A stretch of DNA of 64,000 nt, taken from the NCBI RefSeq assembly GCF_029643245.1, contig NZ_CP116398.1, positions 2,976,001 to 3,040,000 on the forward strand, written 5' to 3'. The stretch is from Methylomonas sp. EFPC3 (GTDB taxonomy: Bacteria; Pseudomonadota; Gammaproteobacteria; Methylococcales; Methylomonadaceae). Under the pieces are notes generated by a model. It was given only the letters and a program-made list of their open reading frames with translations, ran no database searches and had not been told where the DNA came from. The translations under genes and the position numbers were made by a program. This document shows, one piece after another, positions 29,801-38,778 of the stretch (positions are counted from its first letter, which is position 1; the number at the start of each line of letters is the position of its first letter).

Positions 29801-31978
29801 GCGGCCTTCGATCGCGGCTTTTTCCAGGGCGGCGGCTTCCGCCACCATGTTGCTGATGGCGTCGATGCAGTTGTTCAGGTTGTTTTTGATGGTGTTGAAG
29901 TCGCCGTTGTAGTGGTCGCTGATTTTGGCCGGGATGGCGCCTTTGGAGATGTTGTCGACGTAGTCGGCAGCGACGTTGAGCGGGCCGATCACGGCGTCCA
30001 GGGTGTGGTTGACGCCTTCCACCACTTTGCGGAAGTCGCCTTGGTGTTTGCTGGCGTCGGCTCGGGTCGACAGTTTGCCTTCCACTGCCGCTTGCGCCAG
30101 CAGGTTGGCGTCCGCCACCAGGGCGTTCACCGCATCAATACAGGTGTTGAGGTTGTTTTTGATGACGTTGAAGTCGCCGTTGTAGCTGTCCGTGATTTTG
30201 GCCGGAATGGCGCCGCGCGAGATTTTGTCGACGTAGTCGGCGGCGACGTTGAGCGGGCCGATCACGGCGTCCAGGGTGTTGTTTACGCCTTGGACGATTT
30301 TACGGAAATCGCCCTGGTGTTTGCCGGCATCGGCTCGGGTCGACAGTTTGCCTTCCACCGCCGCTTGCGACAGCATGCTGGCGTCGGCAATCAAGGACTG
30401 CACCGAGAACACAGCGGCTTTAATACCCTCGTTAAGTTGATTGAATTCCAAGCCGTAATTGTTATCGTCCCGGGGCGGCATCTCGCCGCGTCCAAGCAAG
30501 GTCATCGCATTGATCATGGATTTGACCGGGCGTAATACACCCATAACGATGTACCAGCTCATACTTAGAAAGCCTAAAAAGCACAACGAGAGCACCAGCA
30601 AAGTAGCGTTTATATCCCCGTCCAAGCGTGCCACACGAGCATCCAAACCGTCGTGCAGTAACTGTCCGAATGAGGCAGATAAAGAAAAATTCTGTTGGAT
30701 AGCAGCCGTTAACGCATTGAAAAAATCGGTACCTGACATTTCGAGCTTGGTTGCTTGCAATATTTCCGATTCTGCAACAGTTATAACTTTTTTGGCTTCG
30801 GCACTGGATTTTTGTAAAGCGGAACGGGTGGCATCATCCAAATTACCTAGCTTGGCAATGTCCTCGTCAATCAACTCTAAAGTTTCTTCCGTATTCGAGA
30901 TCAATTCCCTCAAATATGATGCTTCCGCCGGGGTTACCGTTTTTCTCAGCAAAATCGGTGAGCCGATACCTCGGAGCATGCCCAATTGCTCGGACAGGTC
31001 CGGGAATAAATTAATAGCCAAGGCTTGAGCGTAATAGGTATTGACTTCAGGATCCAGGGTTAATCCCGATGCGTCGGCTACCTTACGGTTAAACGCATGC
31101 AACTGAGCAATAAATTCGGCATGTTTGGCAATATTGGTTTGCGCATCGAACCCGTTCGCCGAAGCGACTAATGCCTGCCACTTGTCCTGCATGGCACGCC
31201 ACGCTAAGGTCAATCCCAATTCCGAAAAGCGGCCGTCCACGGCTGAGATGTTCGCGATCTGACGACTGATTTCTTCGCGTTTGGTTTCCCTGCGGCCTGA
31301 CTCCTGCCCATTGCCGGCAATGACCATTGCGTTCAAGCCGCGGTGGTCCACCACTAACTGCATCAGCTTGATAGTTTCGGTGGCATAATCGACGCCTTGT
31401 TTTTCTTTTAACGCGAAATTTTTATCCTCAATATTGCGCCCTACCATAAAGTAGGTTGGCACAGCGAACATAACGATAGCCAGTACGATCAGGGCAACGA
31501 ATTTTTGCCATAGTTTGATGTTGTTTAACATGGTGTCCAATTTTTTGGGGCGAAACGGATTTTTGATGCGGCCAGATTTGATGCCGGCATATAACTTAGC
31601 GGCCTCGTCGACTTCCTGACGGGACGGTTTATAGCGCAGAGAACGATAACCGACGATTTTGCCATCGGTGTATACCGGAGAGGCGTTGGCTTCCACCCAG
31701 TAAAAGTCGCCTTGCTTAGAACGGTTTTTTACTAGGCCGCGCCAGGTTTTACCTGCCGCGATAGTCCGCCACAGCCATTCGTAGGCCTCTTCCGGCATGT
31801 CCGGATGGCGCACGATGTTGTGGGGCTGGCCCATCAGTTCTTGTTCGCTAAATCCACTCAATTTAACGAATGCCGGGCTGGCACTGGTGATATGCCCTTC
31901 TAAATCGGTTGTGGAACTCAGTATTTCGTCTTCGGAAAAATTCAGTTCGATATTGGTAACGGGTTGATTATTTCTCAT
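26813..31978 (-). CDS. Giant Aer-like PAS chemoreceptor with 9-unit HAMP-like array
   Basis: 1721 aa. Residues about 10-120 are a PAS domain very like that of the E. coli redox receptor Aer ([49 protein letters not shown]), which binds FAD. Unlike Aer it then has TM1 (about 157-179), a periplasmic helical part (about 180-455) and TM2 (about 458-480). Residues 533-1351 are nine 91-residue HAMP-like units of the same two types as in the neighbouring receptor, followed by an almost identical signalling domain and a QFERF end. It may sense cytoplasmic redox state and a periplasmic cue together. It lies between cheA and the other giant receptor. Confidence 0.9.
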   Translation of the reverse strand: MRNNQPVTNIELNFSEDEILSSTTDLEGHITSASPAFVKLSGFSEQELMGQPHNIVRHPDMPEEAYEWLWRTIAAGKTWRGLVKNRSKQGDFYWVEANASPVYTDGKIVGYRSLRYKPSRQEVDEAAKLYAGIKSGRIKNPFRPKKLDTMLNNIKLWQKFVALIVLAIVMFAVPTYFMVGRNIEDKNFALKEKQGVDYATETIKLMQLVVDHRGLNAMVIAGNGQESGRRETKREEISRQIANISAVDGRFSELGLTLAWRAMQDKWQALVASANGFDAQTNIAKHAEFIAQLHAFNRKVADASGLTLDPEVNTYYAQALAINLFPDLSEQLGMLRGIGSPILLRKTVTPAEASYLRELISNTEETLELIDEDIAKLGNLDDATRSALQKSSAEAKKVITVAESEILQATKLEMSGTDFFNALTAAIQQNFSLSASFGQLLHDGLDARVARLDGDINATLLVLSLCFLGFLSMSWYIVMGVLRPVKSMINAMTLLGRGEMPPRDDNNYGLEFNQLNEGIKAAVFSVQSLIADASMLSQAAVEGKLSTRADAGKHQGDFRKIVQGVNNTLDAVIGPLNVAADYVDKISRGAIPAKITDSYNGDFNVIKNNLNTCIDAVNALVADANLLAQAAVEGKLSTRADASKHQGDFRKVVEGVNHTLDAVIGPLNVAADYVDNISKGAIPAKISDHYNGDFNTIKNNLNNCIDAISNMVAEAAALEKAAIEGRLATRADASQYQGDYRKIVQGVNNTLDAVIGPLNVAADYVDKISRGAIPAKITDSYNGDFNVIKNNLNTCIDAVNALVADANLLAQAAVEGKLSTRADATKHQGDFRKVVEGVNHTLDAVIGPLNVAADYVDNISKGAIPAKISDHYNGDFNTIKNNLNNCIDAISNMVAEAAALEKAAIEGRLATRADASQYQGDYRKIVQGVNNTLDAVIGPLNVAADYVDKISRGAIPAKITDSYNGDFNVIKNNLNTCIDAVNALVADANLLAQAAVEGKLSTRADASKHQGDFRKVVEGVNHTLDAVIGPLNVAADYVDNISKGAIPAKISDHYNGDFNTIKNNLNNCIDAISNMVAEAAALEKAAIEGRLATRADASQYQGDYRKIVQGVNNTLDAVIGPLNVAADYVDKISRGAIPAKITDSYNGDFNVIKNNLNTCIDAVNALVADANLLAQAAVEGKLSTRADASKHQGDFRKVVEGVNHTLDAVIGPLNVAADYVDNISKGAIPAKISDHYNGDFNTIKNNLNNCIDAISNMVAEAAALEKAAIEGRLATRADASQYQGDYRKIVQGVNNTLDAVIGPLNVAADYVDKISRGAIPAKITDSYNGDFNVIKNNLNTCIDAVNALVADANLLAQAAVEGKLSTRADASKHQGDFRKIVQGVNETLDGVILPLNEAVEVLSLVEQGDLTRTVNGDYKGQLSDFKDTVNNTIANLSKTIGDVIIAADQLTNAAEQISSTSQSLSQAASEQAASVEETSASIEEMAASINQNAENAKVTDGMAGKASKEAVEGGGAVKQTVDAMKEIAAKIGIIDDIAYQTNMLALNAAIEAARAGDHGKGFAVVAAEVRKLAERSQVAAQEIGELADSSVKTAETAGKLLDEIVPSIAKTSDLVQEIAAASQEQSAGVSQVNNAMNQMNQITQQNASASEQLAATAEEMTGQSEQLQTLMAFFKIGHGNSSGSRSSAKASRRVAKVKPVSSPASHDEGEAEFDLSQFERF
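27926..30382 (-). repeat. Coding tandem repeat: 9 x 273 bp in receptor 2
   Basis: Nine uninterrupted 273-bp units. The first, next to TM2, is a hybrid (DASMLSQ start, KISRG core); the other eight are four 546-bp pairs almost identical to those of the neighbouring receptor. The array occupies the same place relative to the signalling domain, and an offset of exactly 4516 bases aligns the two genes from their stop codons into the arrays. Confidence 0.95.
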
Positions 31979-32019
31979 GGCTTAATTCCCAATTCGCAAA
32001 GAGAATGATCGGTACAGCA

Positions 32020-34200
32020 TCATGCCGACAGGGACAGGGCGTGACGCTGCATTTTTTGTTCGAAGGAACCAACTAACACAGGCACATCAAGGATTAACGC
32101 AACTTCGCCGCTACCGAGGATGGTCGAACCGCCCAAGCCCTGAACATGAGCAAACAGCTTTCCAAGCGGCTTAATCACGGTTTGAAACTCGCCAAGCAAG
32201 CGGTCTACGACCAAGCCGGTCTTGGCCCCGGCAACATCAACCACCACCACATTCGCCCGCCGCGGGGGTTGCTCGTTGATGCCGAACAGGCTGCGCAAAC
32301 GGATGAACGGCAATACCTCGCCGCGTAAATCCATGTAGTCGTTGTGGCCGGTGTCGTTAGTCAATTCCACGCATTCTACGACCCGATCCAGCGGCACTAC
32401 GAACGAGGACTTGCCCACACCGACCAAAAAGCCGTCGATAATCGCTAACGTTAAAGGCAAGCGGATACGCATGGTAGTACCGACGCCGATGGCGCTGTCG
32501 ACCTCGATACTGCCGCGTAAGTCGGTCACGTTGCGTTTCACCACGTCCATACCGACGCCGCGGCCGGACAGGTTGGAAATTTGCGCGGCTGTGGAGAAAC
32601 CAGGTTCGAAGATCAAGGCGTAGACTTCTTGATCGGATAGCTTGGCATCGGCAGAGACCATGCCTTTTTCGACGGCTTTGGCCAGAATGCGCTCGCGATT
32701 CAAGCCGCCACCATCGTCGCTGACTTCGATCGCAATAGTTCCGGATTCGTGATAGGCATTCAGCCGTAGCGTGCCCTGGCTGGGTTTACCTTTTTGATGA
32801 CGAACTTCGGCCGATTCGATGCCGTGATCCATTGCATTGCGCACCAAGTGCATCAGCGGATCGCCGATTTTTTCGACCACGGATTTGTCGACTTCGGTTT
32901 CGCCGCCGGTAATCACCAAATTGATGTCTTTACCCAATTCTTTACTAACGTCGCGAACCACCCGTTGGAAACGGCTGAATGTGGTCCCAATCGGCACCAT
33001 GCGCAATTGCAACGCGCTGTCGCGAACTTCTTCTACCAGCCGCATCATTTCGCCGGTAGCTTCCAACAACGCCGATTGCGCGGTTTGCAAGGCGCGCAGA
33101 TTAACGCCGGCGCTGGAAATCACCAATTCGCCGATCAAGTCGATCAATTTATCCAGACGTTCGGCATCGACGCGAATGCTTTGGCTTTCGCGGGCTTTGT
33201 TGTCTTTGATCTGTTTTTGCTTTTCCAGCGCCGCCGTGACCAAGGGCTGCTGCACGACTTGCTGCTCGACCAGGATTTCTCCGATCGGTTGCGCCTGATG
33301 ACTGGTTTCGGAATCGATTTTCTGTTTACTCAGGCCGTCTTCCAATTCGCGTTTGGTCAGCACGCCGCTTTTCACCAGTAATTCGCCCAGGAAAACATCG
33401 TCTTCCGGCAAGGAACGGATCAGTTCGATGTAATCGGCTATCGCGCTTTCCAAGGGCAAAATGTGGATGATACTGTCGGCCCTGACGAATTCGAATACGT
33501 TTTCCAGAGCTTCTTTACCGGCATCGCTTTTAACGTCGATTTCGAAGCCCAGATAATTGGTTTCCGGATCCATTTCTTCTACAGCGGGTATCCGGCTGGT
33601 AATCGTGGTCAAATTAACGATGCTTCCCAACGTCGTCATATAACGAATAAAAGACAACGGATCCATGCCGTTGCGCAGAGAATCTTCGCCGAACCGGAGC
33701 GAGATATGCCAATTGCCGGTCTCGACTTCACCGCCGCCGCTGGTTTCCACCCGCTCCTGAGTCGAGGCAACCGTTGCCACCGGGCCAGCTTTGTTGCCAT
33801 CCAGAAACGGCCGCAGTTCGGCCAACAGCACATCTCCGGCCGCGGTCATATCGGGGTTCTCGTCGACATCCCCGTCAACTACAGCCCGAATCAATAGTGC
33901 GATGTGGTCGCAACAAGGTAACAATACCGCCACCAGATCGGAGCTGACGTCGAGTTTACCTTCGCGTACGGCATCCAGAATGCTTTCGACCACGTGGGTG
34001 AATTTGACGATGTGGTCCAGGCCGAATAAACCGGACGAACCCTTGATGGTATGGGCGGCGCGGAAAATCGAATTGATCCGTTCCGTCGGGTCTTCCCCGT
34101 CTTCCAGACTCAGGAGCCCGTCTTCCATGTCTTGCAACAGTTCCAGACTCTCTATTGTGAACGTGACCAGAGCGGCCTTCATTTCGGCGTCGATACTCAT
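32020..34200 (-). CDS. cheA: CheA: chemotaxis histidine kinase
   Basis: 726 aa. The N-terminal Hpt domain has the phospho-acceptor His50 in FRAAHTIKGSSGLFG. A second region (about 155-330) includes a segment LLVKSGVLTKRELEDGLSKQK of the kind found in proteobacterial CheA linkers. The dimerisation domain starts near RVDAERLDKLIDLIGELVISS. The kinase domain has the N box LMHLVRNAMDHGIE and G boxes DDGGGLNRERI and GRGVGMDVV, and a CheW-like domain ends the protein. It receives signals from the cluster's receptors and phosphorylates CheY and CheB. No separate P2 CheY-binding domain is obvious. Confidence 0.94.
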   Translation of the reverse strand: MSIDAEMKAALVTFTIESLELLQDMEDGLLSLEDGEDPTERINSIFRAAHTIKGSSGLFGLDHIVKFTHVVESILDAVREGKLDVSSDLVAVLLPCCDHIALLIRAVVDGDVDENPDMTAAGDVLLAELRPFLDGNKAGPVATVASTQERVETSGGGEVETGNWHISLRFGEDSLRNGMDPLSFIRYMTTLGSIVNLTTITSRIPAVEEMDPETNYLGFEIDVKSDAGKEALENVFEFVRADSIIHILPLESAIADYIELIRSLPEDDVFLGELLVKSGVLTKRELEDGLSKQKIDSETSHQAQPIGEILVEQQVVQQPLVTAALEKQKQIKDNKARESQSIRVDAERLDKLIDLIGELVISSAGVNLRALQTAQSALLEATGEMMRLVEEVRDSALQLRMVPIGTTFSRFQRVVRDVSKELGKDINLVITGGETEVDKSVVEKIGDPLMHLVRNAMDHGIESAEVRHQKGKPSQGTLRLNAYHESGTIAIEVSDDGGGLNRERILAKAVEKGMVSADAKLSDQEVYALIFEPGFSTAAQISNLSGRGVGMDVVKRNVTDLRGSIEVDSAIGVGTTMRIRLPLTLAIIDGFLVGVGKSSFVVPLDRVVECVELTNDTGHNDYMDLRGEVLPFIRLRSLFGINEQPPRRANVVVVDVAGAKTGLVVDRLLGEFQTVIKPLGKLFAHVQGLGGSTILGSGEVALILDVPVLVGSFEQKMQRHALSLSA

Positions 34201-34204
34201 TTGG

Positions 34205-34498
34205 TTAGTCCTCGTTATGCGAAATTACCACTTGGTCGCCAAACGCCGTGGTCAGATTGGCGAGTTCCAAAATTTCCAGAACCACCTTGCTATGCATGAC
34301 AAAACGCAGTGCCTTCCCGGCGCGAGCCGCCTCCCGTTTGGCCAGAATCAACAACTGCAAACCGGCAGTATCCATTTCGGAGACCTGGGATAAATTGATT
34401 TCCAAATCGTCGCCCGACCCTAGAAAATTCAGCAGACCGGATTTCTGTTCCGCGGCGGTAAAGATGGTCAATTCATCTTCTATCGTTAGCGTTTGCAT
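34205..34498 (-). CDS. STAS-domain protein (anti-anti-sigma-like) in chemosensory operon
   Basis: 97 aa from the ATG at 34498, which has a GAGG ribosome site; a TTG at 34504 is the alternative. A single STAS domain with the switch motif SEMDTAGLQLLILAKREA, in which the Thr of D-T-A-G is at the position phosphorylated in SpoIIAA-type antagonists. Such proteins often sit between cheY and cheA in gammaproteobacterial chemosensory clusters, where they may modulate the array or a partner kinase; no serine kinase gene of the RsbW type is adjacent. It lies 4 bases from cheA. Confidence 0.85.
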   Translation of the reverse strand: MQTLTIEDELTIFTAAEQKSGLLNFLGSGDDLEINLSQVSEMDTAGLQLLILAKREAARAGKALRFVMHSKVVLEILELANLTTAFGDQVVISHNED

Positions 34499-34566
34499 CG
34501 TCAAAACCTCGCCATATAAGTTGGATAAGCCTGAAACCGTCGACCTGGAATAACCGGCAAAAGCTA

Positions 34567-34935
34567 TTAGGGCAAAATCAATTTCGACACGGCAGCCAGC
34601 ATTTGCGCCGGCTGAAACGGTTTAACCACCCAGGCTTTGGCACCGGCGGCTTGCCCTTCCTGCTTCTTGCTTTCTTGCGACTCGGTGGTCAGCATGATGA
34701 CCGGAGTAAACTTATAAGCGGGCAATTGCTTGAGTTCTTTAACGAAGGTGATGCCGTCCATATTCGGCATGTTTACGTCAGAAATCACCAAATGCACTTT
34801 TTGCCCATTCAATTTGCTCAGCGCATCTTTGCCGTCGACGCCTTCGATAACGTCGTAGCCGGCACCTTTCAGAGCAATACTGACAACTTGACGGACCGAT
34901 GCTGAGTCATCAACCACTAAAATTGTTTTGGCCAT
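34567..34935 (-). CDS. cheY: CheY-like response regulator
   Basis: 122 aa, a stand-alone receiver domain: acidic pair in ILVVDDSASVR, phospho-acceptor Asp in LVISDVNMPNMDG, switch Thr in VIMLTTESQE and the conserved Lys in WVVKPFQP. The partner output (flagellar motor or type IV pilus machinery) cannot be told because no motility genes are in the window. Spacing of 9 bases to the upstream receptor and 68 to the STAS gene supports one operon. Confidence 0.93.
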   Translation of the reverse strand: MAKTILVVDDSASVRQVVSIALKGAGYDVIEGVDGKDALSKLNGQKVHLVISDVNMPNMDGITFVKELKQLPAYKFTPVIMLTTESQESKKQEGQAAGAKAWVVKPFQPAQMLAAVSKLILP

Positions 34936-34944
34936 TTTTTGTTC

Positions 34945-36024
34945 CTAGAAAAAAGTAATTTCGGTAGAAGGTTGTTCGTGGTGCGCACTACCGCCGTGGG
35001 CGCTGTGCTCGGAAACCATAGTGTATGTGCTGCGCAACTCGTGCAGAATGTCGTCGGTAGCCAACGGCTTGAGTCCAAAAACGCCGTCGCCTTGGCTGCG
35101 CATGATATGGCGCGGCAGATCGGTGATGCTGTCGCGCACATGCGACAACACCTGACCAATCCGATCCTGAAATTGAAATTGCACCAGCGACTCGTCGATC
35201 TCGCGCTTGATCACACGGGCCTGTTTATTCATCTCTTCGGAATGCCGCTGCAGCGTTTCGAACACCCCGTGCAACGCACTCATCACGTTTTGGATATTGC
35301 CTTGCGACGCGGCAACCGCCGCGGTTTCGTTTTCGGTGCTTTTCTCCACGGCTGCCAAGGTGGTTTGAATCGCTCCGCTGACTTGATCGACTTTAGAACC
35401 GATCAGTTTGCCGGTCTCACCGGACAGGTTGGAAAGCTTACGCACCTCATCGGCAACCACGGCAAATCCCCGGCCGGCTTCGCCGGCTCTGGCCGCCTCG
35501 ATCGCCGCATTCAATGCGATCAAATTGGTCTGCTCGGCGATCCGCGCCACTTCTTTGGCCATGGTTTTCAATTCTTCTATGAAACCGGCTAAGGAACGGA
35601 TTTTGGTCAGTACCTGTAAATTTTCCTGTAGCGCGGCGTCCAGTGAACCGACAACTTTCTGCAAATTGGCGTTACTCGTCGAAAAAATATCCTCGTTGCG
35701 GCCGAATGCCGGATTGCTAGAAGAGCCAACCAAGACGTCGAGGCCGCTGGTGATGCCGGCAAAGCGCCCGGTTAATTCGCCAATGGCCTGTTCCATTTCC
35801 TGGCGCGACGATTCAATGTGCTTGGACCAAACCGGAGCGACTTCGTTGGCAAACTTGTCGATCCCGATAAGGTATTTTTCCACATCAGGAACCGGCAACG
35901 ATGGCGGCGGTTTGGGCATGCTGGCCTGTTCCAAAAGCAAACGGCGCTTGGTATACGAAGAAGCAAGCCAAGCGCTCAACAACGAGCAGGCGAGCAACAA
36001 TAGTATTACTTGAAACATAGGCAC
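34945..36024 (-). CDS. Short membrane-anchored methyl-accepting chemotaxis protein
   Basis: 359 aa. The GTG at 36024 is preferred because GGGAGG lies 8 bases before it; the ATG at 36018 is too far from that site. One N-terminal membrane segment (about 4-24, [15 protein letters not shown]) and no periplasmic or HAMP domain, then an MCP signalling domain (about 90-280) with tip [25 protein letters not shown]-terminal stretch [18 protein letters not shown] is seen in receptors that head chemosensory operons. It has no QFERF-type end. As the first gene of the operon it may be a core structural receptor. Confidence 0.88.
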   Translation of the reverse strand: MPMFQVILLLLACSLLSAWLASSYTKRRLLLEQASMPKPPPSLPVPDVEKYLIGIDKFANEVAPVWSKHIESSRQEMEQAIGELTGRFAGITSGLDVLVGSSSNPAFGRNEDIFSTSNANLQKVVGSLDAALQENLQVLTKIRSLAGFIEELKTMAKEVARIAEQTNLIALNAAIEAARAGEAGRGFAVVADEVRKLSNLSGETGKLIGSKVDQVSGAIQTTLAAVEKSTENETAAVAASQGNIQNVMSALHGVFETLQRHSEEMNKQARVIKREIDESLVQFQFQDRIGQVLSHVRDSITDLPRHIMRSQGDGVFGLKPLATDDILHELRSTYTMVSEHSAHGGSAHHEQPSTEITFF

Positions 36025-36100
36025 GGGATCCGCCTCCCTTTTCCGTTTAATCGAATTGCTAGGATTTATTCAAAGATTCGGTAGCAATCATGTGTCAAGC

Positions 36101-36152
36101 AGTATAGACAGAGAATTCCGTATTGCTAATACGGACATGTAGGAAATGTCCG
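36101..36152. promoter_or_regulatory. Upstream region of chemosensory operon with two inverted repeats
   Basis: Read on the minus strand, a -10-like TATACT (36106-36101) lies about 75 bases before the first receptor gene. Behind it are two perfect short palindromes, CCGTATT-GCT-AATACGG (36118-36134) and GGACAT...ATGTCC (36133-36150). The same gap also separates the divergent ASCH gene. These could be regulator sites; no specific regulator is recognised. Confidence 0.35.
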
Positions 36153-36260
36153 ACTCGCCGCAATCGGCCAATAAATTTTGTGGATCAGTTACGGCTGAGG
36201 CTTGTCATGCTTGAATAAGGCTCTTAAAGTGTGGCGCTTTTACGCACTTTGAAGATGACT

Positions 36261-36596
36261 ATGCACGACTATCCGGAAAAAACTTGCGATATCGATCGGT
36301 TGGTCCGCCACCCCAAACTGGTGGCGGCTGCGCTAGCCGGGGAAAAGACCCAGCAACGCCGCGACGGCCTCTATGCCTATCCGGGCGAGAGGTTTATTCT
36401 GGAAGGAGTGGAATTCGAGGTAACGGAAGTCGAGCGGCAACGAATCGGCGATATGACGGACGCCGACGCCCGCGCCGAGGGCTATCCGAATTTAGCGATG
36501 TACAAGGATTTGATCTTACGCATGCACAGCGGCATGGAATGGAACGAAGACGGCTTGGTCTGGCTGCACTGCTTCAAGCGTCGCCAGCCGGAATAA
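36261..36596 (+). CDS. ASCH-domain protein
   Basis: About 111 aa from the ATG at 36261 with GAAG 6 bases before it; in-frame starts at 36231 (GTG) and 36255 exist. The sequence has the ASCH pattern: an N-terminal helix, KTQQRRDGLYAYPGERFILEGVEFEVTEVERQRIGDMT and the C-terminal W-x-x-D-G-L-V-W-L-H. ASCH domains share the PUA-like beta barrel and are thought to bind RNA or modified nucleosides (compare E. coli YqfB, an N4-acetylcytidine amidohydrolase). The 3' end overlaps the convergent bufC-like gene by 23 bases. The exact role is unknown. Confidence 0.7.
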   Translation: MHDYPEKTCDIDRLVRHPKLVAAALAGEKTQQRRDGLYAYPGERFILEGVEFEVTEVERQRIGDMTDADARAEGYPNLAMYKDLILRMHSGMEWNEDGLVWLHCFKRRQPE

Positions 36597-37332
36597 CAAT
36601 CCCTTTTTCGGCCAGCTCCCGCAGCATCGATAGACCGTTGCTCTGAATCAGTTGCGGCTCGATCTGCGGGAACTCGGCTGCCACGTTTTGCAAACATTGC
36701 GCGGCCGGCATTGGCCCCCGGTCTTGCAGGATTTGCAACACGCTTAGCGTCAGACCGCTAACCTGCAAAAAGTGGACTTGGTCCATCCCGTCGCGATAAA
36801 CGACCAGACAGGTGGCCTGCTCGGGCGGCTGCAACGGCAGGAAATCGGGACCGATCCGATGCACCGGATATTGGTACAACAACGGCAAAGCCAGTTCTGA
36901 CAGCGCAATCCTTTGGGTCGTTAGGCTGTCCAAAAACGCTTGATCACCTAGTTTCGGCGCGTCCTTGGCAATCGACAGCGCCATTTCCACCCACTCATAA
37001 TGCGCTAGCTCCAGCAGGAAGGGATAATCCTCCGGATTGCTGCGCTCGTTTTGCAAATACTCCAAAAACTCTTCGGCAATCTCGGAAAAATACGGCGTTC
37101 GGCAACGGTGGCGGGAAAAAAAATCCCGGGTCAATTCCAGCCATTGGGCATCATCCAGAATCGCCCTGACCACCGGGAAATTGCTGGCGATGAAGCTGTC
37201 TATATTGTTAAAAAACAATTCACGGTACATCGCCATCCGTCCAGGCTCGACATCGGCCGGGGGCGGATTACTATGCGGATCGCGGATATAGGCGGCAAAG
37301 CGCTGTTGCGTAATTTGAAAAGATGCCGCCAT
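36574..37332 (-). CDS. DUF2063 protein, HvfC/BufC-like partner of the MNIO enzyme
   Basis: 252 aa from the ATG at 37332, which overlaps the TGA of the MNIO gene in TGATG; the frame extends upstream but only inside that gene. The N-terminal DUF2063 signature is QQRFAAYIRDP...RMAMYRELFFNNIDSFIASNFPVVRAIL followed by LTRDFFSRHRCRTPYFSEI. In HvfBC/BufBC systems this protein binds the precursor and positions it for the MNIO (DUF692) enzyme. Translational coupling to the MNIO gene agrees with a 1:1 complex. The C-terminal half (about 150-250) is a second domain with winged-helix-like predicted content. Confidence 0.88.
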   Translation of the reverse strand: MAASFQITQQRFAAYIRDPHSNPPPADVEPGRMAMYRELFFNNIDSFIASNFPVVRAILDDAQWLELTRDFFSRHRCRTPYFSEIAEEFLEYLQNERSNPEDYPFLLELAHYEWVEMALSIAKDAPKLGDQAFLDSLTTQRIALSELALPLLYQYPVHRIGPDFLPLQPPEQATCLVVYRDGMDQVHFLQVSGLTLSVLQILQDRGPMPAAQCLQNVAAEFPQIEPQLIQSNGLSMLRELAEKGIVIPAGDA

Positions 37333-38180
37333 CACGCCACCCGTTTTTCGGCGGCAACGGCATGCTGTTGAACGGCGCGGATCGTGTCCACTTCCTGTAA
37401 CAATTCGGCCAAAGGTGGAATGTTGAAATCCCGTTCCAATAAGGTTGGGAAAACGCCGAACAGGCGGTAAGCCGTCTCCAGTAACTTCCAAACCGGATCG
37501 ATCACCGTCGCGCCGTGGGTATCGACCAAAAAGTCTTCGGCTTCAACGTAATGACCGGCGATGTGGGCGTAAGCGATGCGGTCGCCGGGCATGGCCCGTA
37601 GAAAGGCTTCCGCGTCGTACCCGTGGTTGACGCTATTGACGTAGATGTTATTGATGTCGATCAGCACATCGCAATCGGCCTCTGCGACGACGGCATTGAA
37701 GAAATCGATCTCGGCCATCTCCCGGCCTGGCGCGGCATAGTAAGAAATATTTTCGATGGCAATGCGCTGTTCGAGAATGTCTTGCACCCGGCGAATTCGC
37801 GCGGCGACATGTTTGACCGCATCCTCGGTAAACGGCATCGGCATCAAATCGTACAGATGTCCGCCGTGGCTGCAATAACTGAGGTGTTCGCTGTAAAACT
37901 TGATGCCGTGTTCGGCGATGAACCGTTTCAAATCGCGCACGAATTGCTCGTCGAGCGGATCGCTGCTGCCAATGGACAAAGACAAGCCGTGGCAAACAAA
38001 GTCGAAACGCTCGGTCATGGCCCGAAATTGTTTGCCGAACTTGCCGCCTATCGGCATCCAATTCTCCGGCGCTACCTCGTAAAACCCGACTTGCGCCGGC
38101 GGCTGCTCGACAATCTCGCTCAAAAACGAACGACGCAAACCCAGGCCGACACCGTGGACCAGATTGCGGACGCTTTGCAT
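37332..38180 (-). CDS. MNIO-family (DUF692) peptide-modifying enzyme, HvfB/BufB-like
   Basis: 282 aa multinuclear non-heme-iron oxidative enzyme with a TIM-barrel fold. Family motifs in order: HGVGLGLRRSFLSEI, GFYEVAPENWM, FVCHGLSLSIG, YSEHLSYC, IENISYY, LIDINNIYVNS, YAHIAGH, VDTHGATV and LLERDFNIPP, which include the His, Glu and Asp metal ligands of the MbnB/HvfB family. Relatives modify cysteines in peptide precursors to oxazolone-thioamide or thiooxazole groups. The secreted CG-rich protein two genes upstream is the obvious substrate. It starts 4 bases from the DedA stop and is coupled to the DUF2063 gene. Confidence 0.92.
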   Translation of the reverse strand: MQSVRNLVHGVGLGLRRSFLSEIVEQPPAQVGFYEVAPENWMPIGGKFGKQFRAMTERFDFVCHGLSLSIGSSDPLDEQFVRDLKRFIAEHGIKFYSEHLSYCSHGGHLYDLMPMPFTEDAVKHVAARIRRVQDILEQRIAIENISYYAAPGREMAEIDFFNAVVAEADCDVLIDINNIYVNSVNHGYDAEAFLRAMPGDRIAYAHIAGHYVEAEDFLVDTHGATVIDPVWKLLETAYRLFGVFPTLLERDFNIPPLAELLQEVDTIRAVQQHAVAAEKRVA

Positions 38181-38183
38181 CGC

Positions 38184-38747
38184 TTATTCTTCCGGTTTAT
38201 GCGTCGAACGCCAAAACAAGGCCAAGCCTATCGCCACCAGCACGCCCAGGATATACATTTCGTATTTTTTGACCTGGCCCATGATGGACTCGGCAAACTG
38301 GCCAAAGGTATAACCCAAGTAACCGACTGCTATCGCCCAGATCGCCGCACCCAAAAAATTCAAGGCAAAAAACTTAAGCGGATGAATCTTGCTGGCGCCG
38401 ATTACGAACGGCGTTACGTTACGCACACCGTAAAGAAAGCGGAAACCGAGAATCACCGGTATCTGGTGCTTGTGCAGTAGATCGAACACTTTGTCGGTTT
38501 TACTGTGCCAGAGCGGCCTTTTTTCCAAAAAGGAGATGCCTTTCCACCGCCCCAGATAAAAAAAGGTCTGGTCGCCGGCAAAAGTACCGAGGAACGCTGT
38601 CAACATGACCCATTCCAACGCCAAATAGCCGCTATGCGCCAAAAAGCCGGCAATCACCAAAATGGTTTCGCCTTCCAGATAGGTACCGATAAATAAGGCC
38701 AGATAACCGTAATCGATAACCAGCTGTTGTATATCCTGAAAATCCAT
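38184..38747 (-). CDS. DedA-family membrane protein
   Basis: 187 aa integral membrane protein. DedA (VTT domain) features: GTYLEGETILVIAGFLAHSGYL with the conserved Glu, LGTFAGDQTFFYLGRWKG, and RFLYGVRNVTPFVIGASKI with the conserved Arg pair and Gly, then two further membrane segments. DedA proteins include undecaprenyl-phosphate and lipid scramblases/transporters that depend on the proton gradient. It lies inside the RiPP operon, 31 bases after the precursor and 3 bases before the MNIO gene, where related operons usually carry DoxX. This suggests a role in the pathway, or simple co-transcription. Confidence 0.9.
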   Translation of the reverse strand: MDFQDIQQLVIDYGYLALFIGTYLEGETILVIAGFLAHSGYLALEWVMLTAFLGTFAGDQTFFYLGRWKGISFLEKRPLWHSKTDKVFDLLHKHQIPVILGFRFLYGVRNVTPFVIGASKIHPLKFFALNFLGAAIWAIAVGYLGYTFGQFAESIMGQVKKYEMYILGVLVAIGLALFWRSTHKPEE

Positions 38748-38778
38748 AACGTCGATTCAATACCGTCAGGTCGGAGAA

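Noticed and set aside
22297-30382. Regular repeats considered as a CRISPR array or satellite
   Set aside because: Units are 273 bp, have no spacers, stay in frame and encode HAMP-like domains.
26678-30535. A 1285-codon open frame on the plus strand over receptor 2
   Set aside because: Same reason: antisense shadow of the 273-bp coding repeat, no ribosome site, no family.
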